Below, in pieces: positions 34,907 through 45,908 of a DNA stretch of 64,000 nucleotides. Positions within the stretch are counted from its first letter, which is position 1. Each line of letters starts with the position of its first letter. Source of the DNA: Xanthoparmelia taractica (taxonomy: Eukaryota; Ascomycota; Lecanoromycetes; Lecanorales; Parmeliaceae). Made by a program: the position numbers and the translations under genes. The DNA is taken from NCBI GenBank assembly GCA_033085395.1, contig MU853197.1, positions 1 through 64,000 on the forward strand, in the 5' to 3' direction. The notes under the pieces are model-generated. The model did not search any database and had not been told where the DNA came from. It saw only the letters and a list, made by a program, of their open reading frames with translations.

Positions 34907-36128
34907 GTTAATGAATGGCAACTGCTTTCAAGAATGGAAGAAGATATAGACAGAAAATAATTAGAGAAGCAATTCTGTGCGATGTCTATCAATCATTAAT
35001 AATAGTAGTAATGCATTGGCCGGTGCAGAGTTTACCTTGGGATATTTTGTGATTATCGGACGAGCACGCAATTCACTAGGACTACCTTTAAAGGTAGAGT
35101 ACCTCGGTCTTGGCGAAGGTAAAGTAGCGTACAAGTAGCTTTGGGCGAGGCCTCAGCACTCGTATCTCACCCATCCTCTGTTACTATACTATTCAAAGTA
35201 AGGTATATCATAGATGTTCTGAGACTGTGAGACTGTCGGAATTGGGGTGATCTGGGTTAAAGAATAATTTGATCTCCAGGACGAATTATATGAACCATTG
35301 GTTATTAAATCGTCTCTCATGATCATTCCATCAACCACTCTTCCGTTCCAATCATGATGATAGAAATGATTCCCGAGTCAAAACATCCAATCTGTTGTTG
35401 GAAGGATTGGTATGTAGGCATCTTTAATGCTTCAATCAACCGCCAGTAACGGAGTCGCAAAAACCTCAGTGCCCGTGATAGCCTACTCCACTCTGCCTCT
35501 CACATTTTCTGTTAGGAGCTTCTACGTTCTCGACTATCGGTCAGAGAAAGGGGCTATGTGTTTTGACAGCAGAGCTTGAATGGATCCAGGTAATAGGAGC
35601 GCCACCATGAAAATATTGTCTGGGCGTATGAGGCTTGTTTTATGAGGCTCACTACAAAGTATCGTGCTTTGTCAAAATCGAATGGCTGGCTGATACAATA
35701 CCCGGATAGCGGCATATACGCATGCATGGTCATGCCATCAGCTCTATCTCAAGTAAATGGTGGATCACCAGTAATTCTTCAGACGAGAATCTTGCCATTT
35801 GTACACGTGCACAGGGATGGTACAGGACGGGCTGATGATCATTTGCAGCGATGGTATTACGAAAAGCGCAGATTAATCGATGCAAGAGAGTTGCGATGGC
35901 CAATGTTCATCCAGGCGGAGGTCTCAAAGAAAGGGCATTGGCCAAATGTAGAAGTGTATTCAGTAAAAGATTTCAAACGTTTGTCCCCAAGCCATAGTTA
36001 AACGATTCCAACGCAGAAAAGCGGTTGTTTCCTGTTGGTGCAAAGGAGTTCCATGGCGATCAACACTGGATATGGATTTATCCATATTGACAGACATATT
36101 GACAAGCCTTCAAGTCAACGAGCCTCTT
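34907..36128. other. Intergenic 1.2 kb with a 16-bp perfect palindrome
   Basis: Upstream of the sulfite reductase gene. It contains the perfect palindrome CTACCTTTAAAGGTAG at 35082-35097, followed by related AAGGTAAAGTAG and AAAGTAAGGTA words up to 35205. A 119-codon plus-strand frame at 35642-36001 has no motif I recognise; it could be a small orphan gene but is more likely chance. Confidence 0.45.
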
Positions 36129-37367
36129 TCATGATGGCTCCGCGTGATGCGATTCCGTTTTTATCAGTACAGGGAGTACAGCCCCTGTCGGCAATCGGAA
36201 TTCGCGGTGCCCAATAACCCTCAGAAGCGAAGCGATTGATCCCGAATGGGTAGTAAATGACATGTACGTGCTATCGTCATTGGTAAATATATCATCAAGC
36301 AGCTTCCTCATACGTGCCTGGAATATGGTTTAGAGTCAGTATCGCCCAATTGAGGGGGTATATCAGGTTTTGGAAATGTCTGGGAACTAAGAACTCTCAA
36401 AACATCTATCAATGCTCGGAATTCAGTCACGAATTCAGTCGCAAGGAGGAAGGAAACATGGATGCCGAGATTGCATACATCATGAACAGAATGACTCTCT
36501 CGAACATCAGGGCGCCACAGTTCATCCTCCTCGGCAAATCCGGGCTCAAATGTATATGCAGGGAAGTTGGTGTGGATATAAGTCTTGCTGCTGCGCCGGT
36601 CACAGGTATGAATCCCAATTACTTCGCGAAGCAGTTCTTTGACTTCGGGAATGAATGGCCGCTGAGCTGGTAACTGGAGACCATTGAATGTAGCATTGGC
36701 CGTGTGGAGGCACCGATCAAGCGGACTCGTGTAGTACTTTTCTGGTACTGGGATACGCTGTGTCGCCATCTCCGAGGCCCAGAATCTGTTGGCTGTTCTG
36801 GCTTGCTCGATGCCTTTCTTCGTGAGATGTGCGTCGGCCCAAATGACGTTTTCGTCTCCGTCTTGCTTTGACCAGTAGCTCTATTTGCGTACCGATCAGC
36901 GTTTCTCTCTCGGTGTGTTAACGTGCGACAAGCAGGAAGGAGCGCACATCCCAAGCCGAAGTTCCATAGTGCCTCTCAGCTACATTGTGCACACCCTCAC
37001 CATGGCGCCCCTGTCGAGCAATTTTATTTATTGGTCTTGCTGATTTACAGGAGATTTTGGATCATACAAGGTAGAGGACCCTGTATCGACCCCTACTGCT
37101 AGTGTCAAAGTTCAACTCGGAGACTAGTCGATAGAAACGCTCCCACTGGGTCTTCTTCTGTTGTGGATCGTAGTCCTTGTCGGTATGGTATGTTCGCTTG
37201 ATGAGTCCGAAATCCGATGCTCCCTATATAAGAATCAGCCTACTAGCTCCGTTAGAAAGCTATGTATACATTCTTACATAGTCGAAAGATGTAGGATCGG
37301 TGCTAAGCTCAGCCTGAAGGAAGAAGCCGGGCACGTTTGAGTGTTTGGTAGAAGAAGTTTCGTCCAT
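36129..37367 (-). CDS. Histidine-phosphatase superfamily protein (phosphoglycerate-mutase-like)
   Basis: Probable phosphohydrolase of the branch that includes yeast Pmu1. Five exons (37278-37367, 37068-37223, 36948-37010, 36395-36880, 36129-36317) in phase give 327 residues. The catalytic motif LGRHGEGVHNVAERHYG is assembled across the second intron and carries the phosphorylated His and its Arg. The rest of the active site is seen in the segment YYTSPLDRCLHTAN and in THSGSIASLLRVIGH (second catalytic His). The family ending FRLPTGAVLPVLIKTE is recovered only by splicing the last intron (36318-36394). The open frame otherwise runs on into unrelated residues. No signal peptide or membrane helix is visible. 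Substrate unknown. Confidence 0.9.
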
Positions 37368-37683
37368 TAGTGTTTACAGACTCTTGTATTACTGCACAGC
37401 CTGCTCCACAAGTTCCTGTGCTTGAGAGGTCAAGCAGACCATTCTTGGATCGTGGGACCAAGTATCGAATCACACCTTCCAAATTGATGTGAAGAAGTTG
37501 GTACGCAAGATCCTACTTCGTAGGGACATTTTATTACTGGGCGTTATCGGAGGTCTTGGCACTAGAATCTTGGCGTTTAGGGCTTCGCGCGAAGAAGTAG
37601 GGCTGAGCACTAGTGACCTCCATGTGCGACATTTGAATCTTGACCGTCTCAATAATAACACTCAACAACACCATTCCCTCAGA

Positions 37684-38758
37684 ATGGACGAGAAAAGCGC
37701 AATGGAAAAAAAGTATGGCAGGAGGTCGCCTCTTCCATTGTACCAGGAAAAGCATGGTTTCTCATTCTCCTCGCCGTCCCGTTTATCTCGGCTTCGTTCC
37801 TCCCTTGCTGCCTTTCTGATCGCCGGAATTACCTGCTTCCTCTTCGTCACATATGACCCCATCAAGCTCACTAAGCCGACCCAGGGCAAGTTCAATCATA
37901 CCGGCCTTGTGCCGTTCGAAGCACATGTTATGTCTAAGTGTCCAGACGCAAAGACATGCCTTGAAGAGCTTGTTGTCCCCGCTATGGAGCAAGTCGTTGA
38001 CATGGTTGATTTTCGTCTTTCGTACATCGGCAGCATCGATGGCAATGACACACTCCGTACGTACCACCCTAGAATGACGTCCTGGCATTCGGGATCCGTG
38101 ACGGACACAGAGGAGCCCTTTCACCCTCCATGCTTGTCTGACAACTTGAGAATCCGCCATGAGAAATTGAGCTGACTTGGTATTCCAAAGATTGCATGCA
38201 CGGCCAAACGGAATGCTTAGGCAATATGCTATCCCTATGTGCCAACAACCTTTTTCCAAACAATTCCAAGATTTCACTGGGCTTCAGCACCTGTCTGATC
38301 ATGTCCTACAAACGCATTCCATCGCGAGACCTTGTCCAATCCTGTGCCTTGGAGCACGGCATCCCTTTCGAGGACTTAAACAGCTGCGTTTCTGAGGAGG
38401 GTAAAGGACTTGACCTGCTGGAGGCCAGCATCAAAAGAAGCGAGGAAGCCGGCGTTAAGAAGAGCTGTACAGTGAGTGCATGTTTTGGAAGAAATATTTC
38501 CTTGTTAAATCTTTGCGTTTGAGCCGCAAGACATGTCTTGCGGGTAGTATGCGGGTTTCAACCCCCAAAGCCGTCTAATAGCCTGCGTATTACACCTCAA
38601 AGAAGCCATGCTGATTCTAAGATGTGAAGGTACGGGTTGATGAAGAGATTTGGTGCATTATGGATGGTGGAAAATGGACAGACTGTAAAGACGGCCATGA
38701 AGTCAAAGATCTGATAAAGGAGATTAAGTCGCGGTACAAACCGAATGCAACTGGCTAG
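37684..38758 (+). CDS. GILT-like thiol reductase, membrane-anchored
   Basis: Resembles gamma-interferon-inducible lysosomal thiol reductase (GILT), which reduces disulfides in the endolysosomal system of animals; fungal members are little studied. Exons 37684-38056, 38191-38471 and 38630-38758 give 260 residues. A basic, Ser-rich cytosolic tail precedes a membrane helix (about residues 43-60, LAAFLIAGITCFLFVTYD). The lumenal part starts with VMSKCPDAKTCLEELVVPAM, a Cys-x5-Cys in place of the animal CxxC. The GILT signature HGQTECLGN follows, then SCALEHGIPFEDLNSCVSE. SCTVRVDEEIWCIMDGGKW is completed across the 158-bp second intron. Type II anchoring implies action in the secretory or vacuolar lumen. 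The missing close CxxC makes reductase activity uncertain. Confidence 0.86.
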
Positions 38759-39790
38759 CTGCCTTCATTGAGTCCCTTTTTTTTTGGCTAAGGCACCCGA
38801 TATGGTTAGATCATATTCCACCAAGAAGTCCATGAGGTCTGTAGGGAAAGACCGGAAAACGTCTTTCTCTGGACGATGGTCTCGCCCAGGAAGCGAAGCG
38901 ATCTGAGATACGTGAAATAATCACTAGTATTCTCGACCTTCTCGGTTTCCCTCGGCGACAGAGTGCTACAGCTCTGTCAACGGTCACTCATATATTATGG
39001 ACTACTCCGAACAGGCCTGTCTGGCCTGTCTAGAATATCTAAGTCCGGACCTTTAGCTCCTCCGTCTCCAAAATGGTTACGGACCTACGATTGTGCCATA
39101 TTTTCTCAACATTAGCAACGAGCAAACGCGGTTTGAGAAGAAATGTGGACCGTTTTGGGATCTATGAACCGAAAATGATCTATCACGGCCAGGGTATGCT
39201 GTTGATATCCTTTGCCACTTATAAAGCCATGAAAAATTGCTTACTCGCGGCTGATCAAATCTGTTATCAAGCTATTTCACAGTTCGAAGCTCGTCCAGAC
39301 TTCCTCTACAGTATGCTGTCTGGGTCAGTGGTCCATGCTTGCCCTCAAAAGTACAGGGAAGCTACTTCGTTCAGTCGCCAAAAGGTCCATTCTCTCCTCC
39401 CTGGTGGATCACGCTGGCAGAGTGCGCTGCTTGAATTCCAATGTTGGGCTAGCTAAGCTCACAGCCAAGGGCGAGCCACAGTACCAGACCCATCCAAAAG
39501 TCAAAAGCCGGCGCGGTTTGAGCAAGATATCTCCACTCGAGCAGCTCCATCAAGGCGCCGTAAACACTCGCCTCTATTATTGTTCCTCTGTTACTGGAGC
39601 AGGGAATCCATTTATTTTCGCATCAATTCTCTCAATACCTGTGACCAGGGTAGCGCATTTTTCTGCTTGCTGCTTGCTCCCCCTATAAGATCCTCTCCAA
39701 GCCCTTTGAATTTCTTTTCAACTTTCAATCCTGTTCGCTCTTTACTTTCACAAAGCACACTTTCGTTAACTGCTATCATCCAAAGCCGCA
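38759..39790. other. Intergenic 1 kb, promoter of cell-wall protein gene
   Basis: Contains a TATAAGA box at 39684-39690, about 100 bp before the ATG at 39791, with pyrimidine-rich leader sequence between. Frames such as 39073-39456 have no motif. No repeat recognised. Confidence 0.5.
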
Positions 39791-42635
39791 ATGCACCCCA
39801 GGATTGCGTTGGCCTTTGGGGCCCTGGCCTTAGCATCCGATGCGTCTGCGTTGTTCGGGATAGGCGTCTCGAGTTCCACAACGACTTATGTACCCTGCAA
39901 TAGCTGTTCTTCTGTCATAGCCCCTGGACCAGGTCCAACAGCGCCTGGCCCTAGGAGACCTGGTGTTAACCCTCACAACCATTTCACGCTGCCAGGTCCA
40001 TTTTCGAACCACACTTCGCCAGTCGCTCCAGTTCTTGCACCAACTGGCCACGGGGGTATCCGCCATGGCATCCCACCTATCCCACATTCTTACAAGAATC
40101 ACTCGGCGGCAGTTAAGCCGATCGTTGCACCAACCGGCCACGTTCATCTCAACACTGGCGTTCCATTCGTACCACATTCTTTCAAAAATCATACTTCGCC
40201 GGTCAAGCCGCATGTATATATGCCTACAGGCCATGTTGCACCAGCAGTCAATGTTACGACTACAGTAACTAGGCCCTGCCCCACTTGCCCGATAAGTACG
40301 ATTTCCGGTTCGACATCAAGGACGACTGTATACAAGCCCTGCCCTACTTGCCCTCCTATTACAGCCTCTGGATCAAGTTCAACGGAGACGGTTTACAAGC
40401 CTTGCCCCACCTGCCCACCTATCAGAATCCCAGGATCAGGCACGACGGAGACGGTCTACAGACCCTGCCCTACCTGTCCCCCAATAACCATCACAGGATC
40501 GGGTACAACGGAGACGGTCTACAAACCTTGTCCGACCTGTCCTCTTGTCACAATCACTGAATCCGGTTCAACAATTACGGAGTCCAACACCCCGGCAACA
40601 GTCACTTCCCAGAGTGATACTGAGACGACCATCACCAGACTTTGCCCTACGTGCACGACAATCAGATTCGTCACGGTGCAGTCCGTAAGCGTCACAAAAA
40701 CTTGTTCTTCATGCCCTGTGGAGACGATTACATCACCAGCGAGCTCGACTGCGACCATCACCAAGGTCTGCCCTACCTGTTATCCAGTTGTTCCAGGACC
40801 GGCGACGGGCTCAAATCATGTTCTGACTGTCACCAAGCTCTGCCCTACCTGCCCTCCAGGCACCGTTGTCACCAGTACCGCATCTCACGTTGTGGTGCCA
40901 ACAGGACGTGCTCCTCTCGTGTATGGCCATCATCAGCATGTCTACACAAACTCCACCGTAAATGGTTTTGCAGCACCGTCACTTTTCGCCTCCGGCTCTG
41001 CTTTCAACACTGGGGTGTTCCGCACCGGGGCGTTCGGCACTGGAGTGGTCAGGCATGGATCACTTAGCACCGGAGTCTTCAGTAGCGAAACCTCTCCATC
41101 GGTGGTTCTCAGCACCACCACCTCCAACGGGAAAGTCACTGTTGAGACTCATTCTGCCAGTGAGGTTGTTGTCACCTCGACTACTCCCACTGGCTCGGCC
41201 TCGTTGAAGACACAGCCTGCCGCTAAGGTCGTTGTTAGCTCGACTGCGTCCAACGGTGAGGTCACCGTTGAGACCCAGTCTGCTGGTATTTCCCTTGTTA
41301 GCCACACCGCATCCAATGGCGAGGTTACTGTTGAAACCCAGTCTGCTGGTATCTCCCTTGTGAGTCATACTGCTTCCAATGGCCAGGTCAGTGTTGAGAC
41401 TCAGTCTCCTTCTCTGGTGAGCCACACTGCTTCCAACGGCGAAGTCAGCGTTGAGACTCAGTCTCCTGGTGTTTCCGTTGTCAGTCACACTGCTTCCAAC
41501 GGCGAGGTCACCGTTCAGACTCAGTCTCCTGGTGTTTCCGTTGTCAGTCACANNNNNNNNNNNNNNNNNNNNNNNNNNNNNNNNNNNNNNNNNNNNNNNN
41601 NNNNNNNNNNNNNNNNNNNNNNNNNNNNNNNNNNNNNNNNNNNNNNNNNNNNCTGCTTCCAATGGCGAGGTCACCGTTCAGACTCAGTCTCCTGGTGTTT
41701 CCGTTGTCAGTCACACTGCTTCCAATGGCGAGGTCACCGTTCAGACTCAGTCTCCTGGTGTTTCCGTTGTCAGTCACACTGCTTCCAATGGCCAGATCAC
41801 CCTTCAGACACAATCCGCGTCTCCATCTAACGGTGTGACAAAGGAGGCCTCTTTGTCTCAGGCTGGCGAGACTCAGTCCGCTGGTGCGTCTGTTGTTAGT
41901 CACACTGCTCCCAATGGCCAGGTCAGTGTCGAGACTCAATCCGCGCTTCCGTCCAAGGGCGAGCTGAATGAAGCTTCTCTATCTCAGGCTGGCGAGACAT
42001 CGTCTGCTCGTATATCAGTTGTCAGCCACACTGCTCCTAATGGCCAGGTCACTGTCGAGACGCAATCCGCGTCTCCATCCAGCGGCGAGACGAGCACAGG
42101 CTTTCCTTCTCAGGCGGCCGCTATTGCAGCATCTCAAAATACTGCCTCACCCGCTGCTGCTCAGGCATCTCAGGCTAGCGCCGCGCAGGAGGCTGCTGCC
42201 CAAGCTGCTACTCCGGGAAGCAACTCGCCCAGCAGCAACGCCCCTGGAAACGCCAACGAGGCAGCGGCAAGCCCCTCCGTCGCAAGCAGCACACCAGGAA
42301 GTAATGCCCCTGCAAACGCCAATCAGGCCGCCGCCAACCCGCCTTCAGCAAACAGCGCTCCCGGAAGCAACGCCCCAGGAAGCGCAAACCAGGCTGCGGC
42401 GAACCCCGCTGCTGCTGCGCAAGAGTCCCAAGCTGCTGCCGCTGCTGCCGCTTCTCAAGCCTCAGCCTCGCAACAGGCCGCTGAAGCTGGCGAAACAAAA
42501 TCAGCGAGTGCGACTAATCGCATGGCACCCTCCTCATCTGTCAAGGCCTTCCAAGGCGATGCCTCTTCCTCCAAGGCCTCCACTGCCATCGTCAGCTTTG
42601 CTGTCGCTGGTTTCTCCGTTGCGCTGTTTATGTGA
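39791..42635 (+). CDS. Repeat-rich secreted cell-wall protein, probably GPI-anchored
   Basis: Intronless frame interrupted only by the assembly gap. A signal peptide (ALAFGALALASDASA) is followed by three arrays. The first has His/Pro-rich units of about 37 residues (SPVAPVLAPTGH, AAVKPIVAPTGH). The second is a Cys array of about 21-residue units with PCPTCPP and TETVYK, at least eight CPTC or related CxxC sites. The third consists of 21-residue units (VSHTASNGEVTVETQSPG). An Ala/Ser/Asn-rich segment leads to a hydrophobic C-terminus (TAIVSFAVAGFSVALFM), as required for GPI addition. Ser/Thr richness predicts heavy O-glycosylation, so an adhesin-like or structural wall role is likely. The flanks of the gap join exactly in frame when the Ns are removed, so the frame change across the 100 Ns is an artefact. 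Without the Ns the protein is 914 residues plus any missing repeats. I do not recognise the family by name. Confidence 0.88.
40300..40560 (+). repeat. 63-bp tandem repeats encoding CPTC units
   Basis: Four to five units read as 21-residue periods PCPTCPPITITGSGTTETVY with substitutions. The bases drift more than in the downstream array, so this is the older or better purged array. Confidence 0.8.
41215..41815 (+). repeat. 63-bp tandem repeats encoding TASNGEVTVETQSPG units
   Basis: Units of 63 bp (21 codons) beginning around GCTTCCAATGGCGAGGTCAC. Copies next to the gap are almost identical, while outer copies vary (GQVSVETQSPSL, GEVTVETQSAGI). Degenerate versions continue to about 42080. Near identity of the inner copies explains why the assembly broke here. 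Confidence 0.85.
41553..41652. other. Assembly gap of exactly 100 N
   Basis: The run lies inside the 63-bp repeat array. The left flank ends CAGTCACA and the right flank begins CTGCTTCC, which together form the normal repeat word CAGTCACACTGCTTCC. The missing length is therefore expected to be a multiple of 63 bp (possibly zero). 100 is a conventional placeholder, and it shifts the frame. Confidence 0.97.
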
Positions 42636-43225
42636 GCGCTGTGAGAGTCTCAATGGACCGGGTCGCTATAAGAGAATCGAAAAGTAGTTGGATCTAATAC
42701 TTTAACACATACCCGGTCGATACTTTCCTTCCCTGAGCGCTCATACTTTGCAATGTCTTTGCTGCTAGCGGGTTCCATGGTGAAAGATTATTGTCATTCA
42801 GCTATAGTGGCTTCACTTAGCAATGCAGGCCTCGTCCCTAGGAGGTATTGTGTAATGCACCGTTTGGACGGCGTTGGCTTTGACATGGGTTACATATTTA
42901 GACCAATCAGTGCAGTAATAATCGGAAGACGATCATTGTATAGTAAGGCTCTGCATCTGTAGCAAACTATCAGATTTATAAGCTGCATAAGGTATATAGT
43001 AGTCTCGAGGAGTCAGCAATTCAGATTTTAGCCGGAGATGCCGAGCAAAGGATCCGAGACACCAAATCTCTGACAATCTACTTCACTTTTCTCTTCTCGT
43101 TTCTATTGCAATAGGATCAATTTGTCCGGTATACGAGAGTCTCGGCTTCTTCTTCTCCTCCTCCTCCTCCTCCTTCTTCTTGCTCTTCCTTTCCTTCCTC
43201 CTCCCCTTCAGAGTAGGCTGTCAAC
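42636..43225. other. Intergenic, no gene seen
   Basis: 3' flank of the wall protein gene and promoter of KEI1. A C/T-rich run (TCTTCTCCTCCTCCT, about 43146-43205) precedes the KEI1 start and belongs to its leader. Confidence 0.55.
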
Positions 43226-44318
43226 ATGGGCTTCTCCGCCCGCATTTTCCGCATACCACGGCCCAAAGTTAGCACTTGTTCCCGCCGCCTCTGACATCTC
43301 AGCTGATACTCCAGCGCAGACCTTCCTCTACCTCATGTCCCTTCGGACTGGTACCGAGCTGTCCATTCTATCCCTCCTCCTCAACAAAGTCTCTGGCCTC
43401 TATGGCCTCCTTGCCCTTCTGACTGGCCTGCACCTCTCTCCTCTCCAACTCTCCATGTACATCTACTCTCTTTTCGCACTCCTCATTACAATTCTCTTAG
43501 CGCCTCATATTCGAACACAAAGTCCTTTCCACTGCCTCGCCCTTGCTACATTCTACATACTTGATAGTATCATAAACGCTGCTTATACGGCGGTTTTCGG
43601 TATAACGTGGTTTCTCGTCATCTCGCAGCATCATAGCGACGCGAATGGAAATACTGCGCCTGGCGCTGGCGGTGAAACCATCGGCAATACAGCTGGCTTC
43701 ACGAGTCCGGAATTCAATGTCAGCCACGTGGATGTGGCGGTGGGACCAGACCAGGGTGTTCCTGGCGAAACGATCGGGGCGGTTACTTCAGGCTCTTTGG
43801 GATCTCCAGTCACTACCGTTGCGTCACCAAGTCTAGGTCATGGCGTGCTGCAGCCGGAAAGTATTAGTAGCATCGTCGCCATCTGCGCGCTGTGGGCGAT
43901 TCGAGTTTATTTCGTACTCATAGTCATGAGCTACGCACGCTTGGTCCTACGGAGATACGTAGCGTCTACCTCGCGCACTGGTACCGGCGGTAAATCATCG
44001 GGTCTCATAGAGGACCCATTCGCCATGCATCTACCTGAGGGTAAGGGTTGGAAGGGTAGGCTAGCACGGACGATGGTCAACGTGGGAAGAGGATACTGGT
44101 TGGGGAGCGAAGAGGGTGATGATGCATGGATGAATGACGAGGTGGCGATGGGTAGAATGAAGAGGAGAGAACCAGCCCAGGGAGCTGGTGACGCGCCTGG
44201 AGTCATAGAGCGAGAACGCCGAAGACGCAGCGGAACTGGGCCTCCGCCACCAATGCCGATGCTACAAGGAGCACAAGGGCAGCATTTGAGGGTTCAAGAA
44301 GTGAGAGATGGGAAGTAA
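43226..44318 (+). CDS. KEI1: Inositol phosphorylceramide synthase regulatory subunit Kei1
   Basis: Golgi membrane partner of the Aur1 catalytic subunit that makes inositol phosphorylceramide. The conserved N-terminus is reached only by splicing: ATG at 43226, a 14-codon exon to 43267 (ending PRPK), intron 43268-43319, then TFLYLMSLRTGTELSILSLL. Exon 2 runs to 44318, giving 346 residues. The signature continues as NKVSGLYGLLALLTG, LHLSPLQLSMYIYSLFALL and ATFYILDSIINAAYTAVFG. Four hydrophobic segments are visible, the last (VAICALWAIRVYFVLIVMSY) followed by a polar cytosolic tail. An unspliced frame extends upstream without an ATG and encodes only a Leu run from the C/T-rich leader, so I rejected that start. 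The long middle loop and Pro-rich tail are typical of filamentous fungi. Confidence 0.93.
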
Positions 44319-44778
44319 AAGTGACTTTGGTCGGTCAGTCACTTGGAATTTGAAAAACCAGCCTTCGTGGTTAACATTTTGCTGGGACACTGTTTTGCAC
44401 TGCCTTCTGCGCATATCTGTGCGTTGCGCAACAAATTATTCTTATGAAATCGAACCCCAAATCGCGCCACTTCCAGTACAGCAGCAGAAGAGATGGCATG
44501 GAGCAATTAACGATGAGAAGCGCAGGCACCATATAACATCAGTACATAGCGCAGTAATCTGTGCTACTCGCTAAACCTGTATCTGCAGATTGTAACATAT
44601 GCTAGGCCAAACGACGCCTACTTTAGTTTTCATGTCCCAACCGTTATGCAGCATGGACCCCCAGGCCGAACGCCATGCGAATGTAACATCGTATGCCAAT
44701 GACCAATGACACGCTGGAAAACCTTGGTATCAACCCCCTTTATTACTATACACCATTCATGTATCTGCTCAAGCTCCA
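44319..44778. other. Intergenic between convergent genes, no gene seen
   Basis: 3' flanks of KEI1 and YPT6. Nothing recognisable. Confidence 0.5.
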
Positions 44779-45629
44779 CTAGCAAGCGCATCCTTCATTG
44801 TTCTCCGGTTTCGACGGGTTGATATTCACGTCGATCACTGCTCCATTGTTAGCAATCCACTATCCTACTCTTATGCCGCTTCCGTCTTCGCTCTTTTCCA
44901 GCCTGAGCTCTCGGTAGCGGCGGGGAAAACGTACTCTGACTCTCTCCTCCGGCCGCTCCACCCTCTCCTTCCATGCCTGGGAGTGCCTGAGCAATCCTTC
45001 TGAACAGTCCTTTAACATTTGCTCCGACCTTTGCACTAGTCTCCACGAAGAGTGCACCACACCTCTTTGCCTCCTCTTCGCCCATCTGACTGCTGACCTC
45101 TCTCTTGTCGCCCAGATCCGTCTTGTTCCCCACTAGCACAATAATGACGTCTTGGCCCCTTTCGCCTCTCACATCGTCCACCCACTTTCTCGTGTTGTGG
45201 AAAGATTTTAGATTCGAAATGTCGTAGACGACTACTGCGACAGAGCTGTCACGGATGTACGAGGGAATAAGACTGCGGAACCTTTCCTGGCCGGCAGTAT
45301 CCCATAACTGCAAGCGTACAGTCCGGTCTTCGAGGTACATTGTTTTAGAAAGGAAGTCTATGCCGATGGTGGCTTGGTACATGTTGTCGAAGGAATCGTA
45401 CATAAAGCGAGTTATTAAGGATGTTTTACCCACTAACAGTGGAAATTGCATACATTAGCATCCCCCATTTCGCATTGAGCTCAGACAAGTCTCACCACTT
45501 TGCTCGCCAAGAAAGACAAGCCTACATGGCCGTCAACATTGGTCGAAATTCAACGAGGCAACATCAGGAGACTCACTTGAATTTCTTCAGAGGATTCGAG
45601 TACGAGCCCACGTTTGACTGTGAGGCCAT
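44779..45629 (-). CDS. YPT6: Rab6-family small GTPase Ypt6
   Basis: Rab GTPase for retrograde endosome-to-Golgi and intra-Golgi traffic. Exons 45577-45629, 45496-45521, 44935-45432 and 44779-44837 (introns 45522-45576, 45433-45495, 44838-44934) give 211 residues. The P-loop GEQSVGKTS is assembled across two introns. Switch I ATIGIDFLSKTMYL is the Rab6 effector signature, switch II is WDTAGQERFRSL, and base recognition uses GNKTDL and ETSAK. The last exon supplies IDVNINPSKPENNEGCAC, ending in a CxC geranylgeranylation motif; unspliced reading would lose it and end in basic residues. It is divergently placed with NOP53, with 279 bp between starts. Confidence 0.96.
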
Positions 45630-45908
45630 GATGGCTGATACTGGAATGAAAGAGATAATCGAAAGAGGAGTGAAGGAGTGGCAGAGAAGGGAAGAGCATG
45701 AAATAGAAGATGATGCTTTTAGTCGTTCAAAACAAAGACATTACGGAGTATTGATGGGTTTCTCTCTTAGGAGACTCGGTAGAACATTTTGTCGGCCCGG
45801 AAAGGCGCTAGTGTAAACCGCTACAAATTGCCTTCCACATTGATACGATTCACCATTTGATGCTGTGCATGTCAAGACAATAATCTCACCCTTGTAACTT
45901 TGCGCCTT
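45630..45908. promoter_or_regulatory. Compact bidirectional promoter, YPT6 / NOP53
   Basis: Only 279 bp separate the two start codons, so both 5' leaders and promoters lie here. I see no clear TATA box, as is common for housekeeping genes. Confidence 0.6.

Noticed and set aside
35642..36001. 119-codon plus-strand frame upstream of the phosphatase-fold gene
   Set aside because: No recognisable motif, signal peptide or intron; kept only as a note in the intergenic entry.
39791..42635. Reading the 21-residue repeat protein as a RiPP precursor
   Set aside because: Repeats lack Lys-Arg processing sites, and the protein ends in a GPI-type hydrophobic tail; a wall protein is more likely.
43122..43225. 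Upstream extension of the KEI1 frame beginning with a Leu run
   Set aside because: It has no ATG and only translates a C/T-rich leader; splicing from ATG 43226 gives the conserved family N-terminus.
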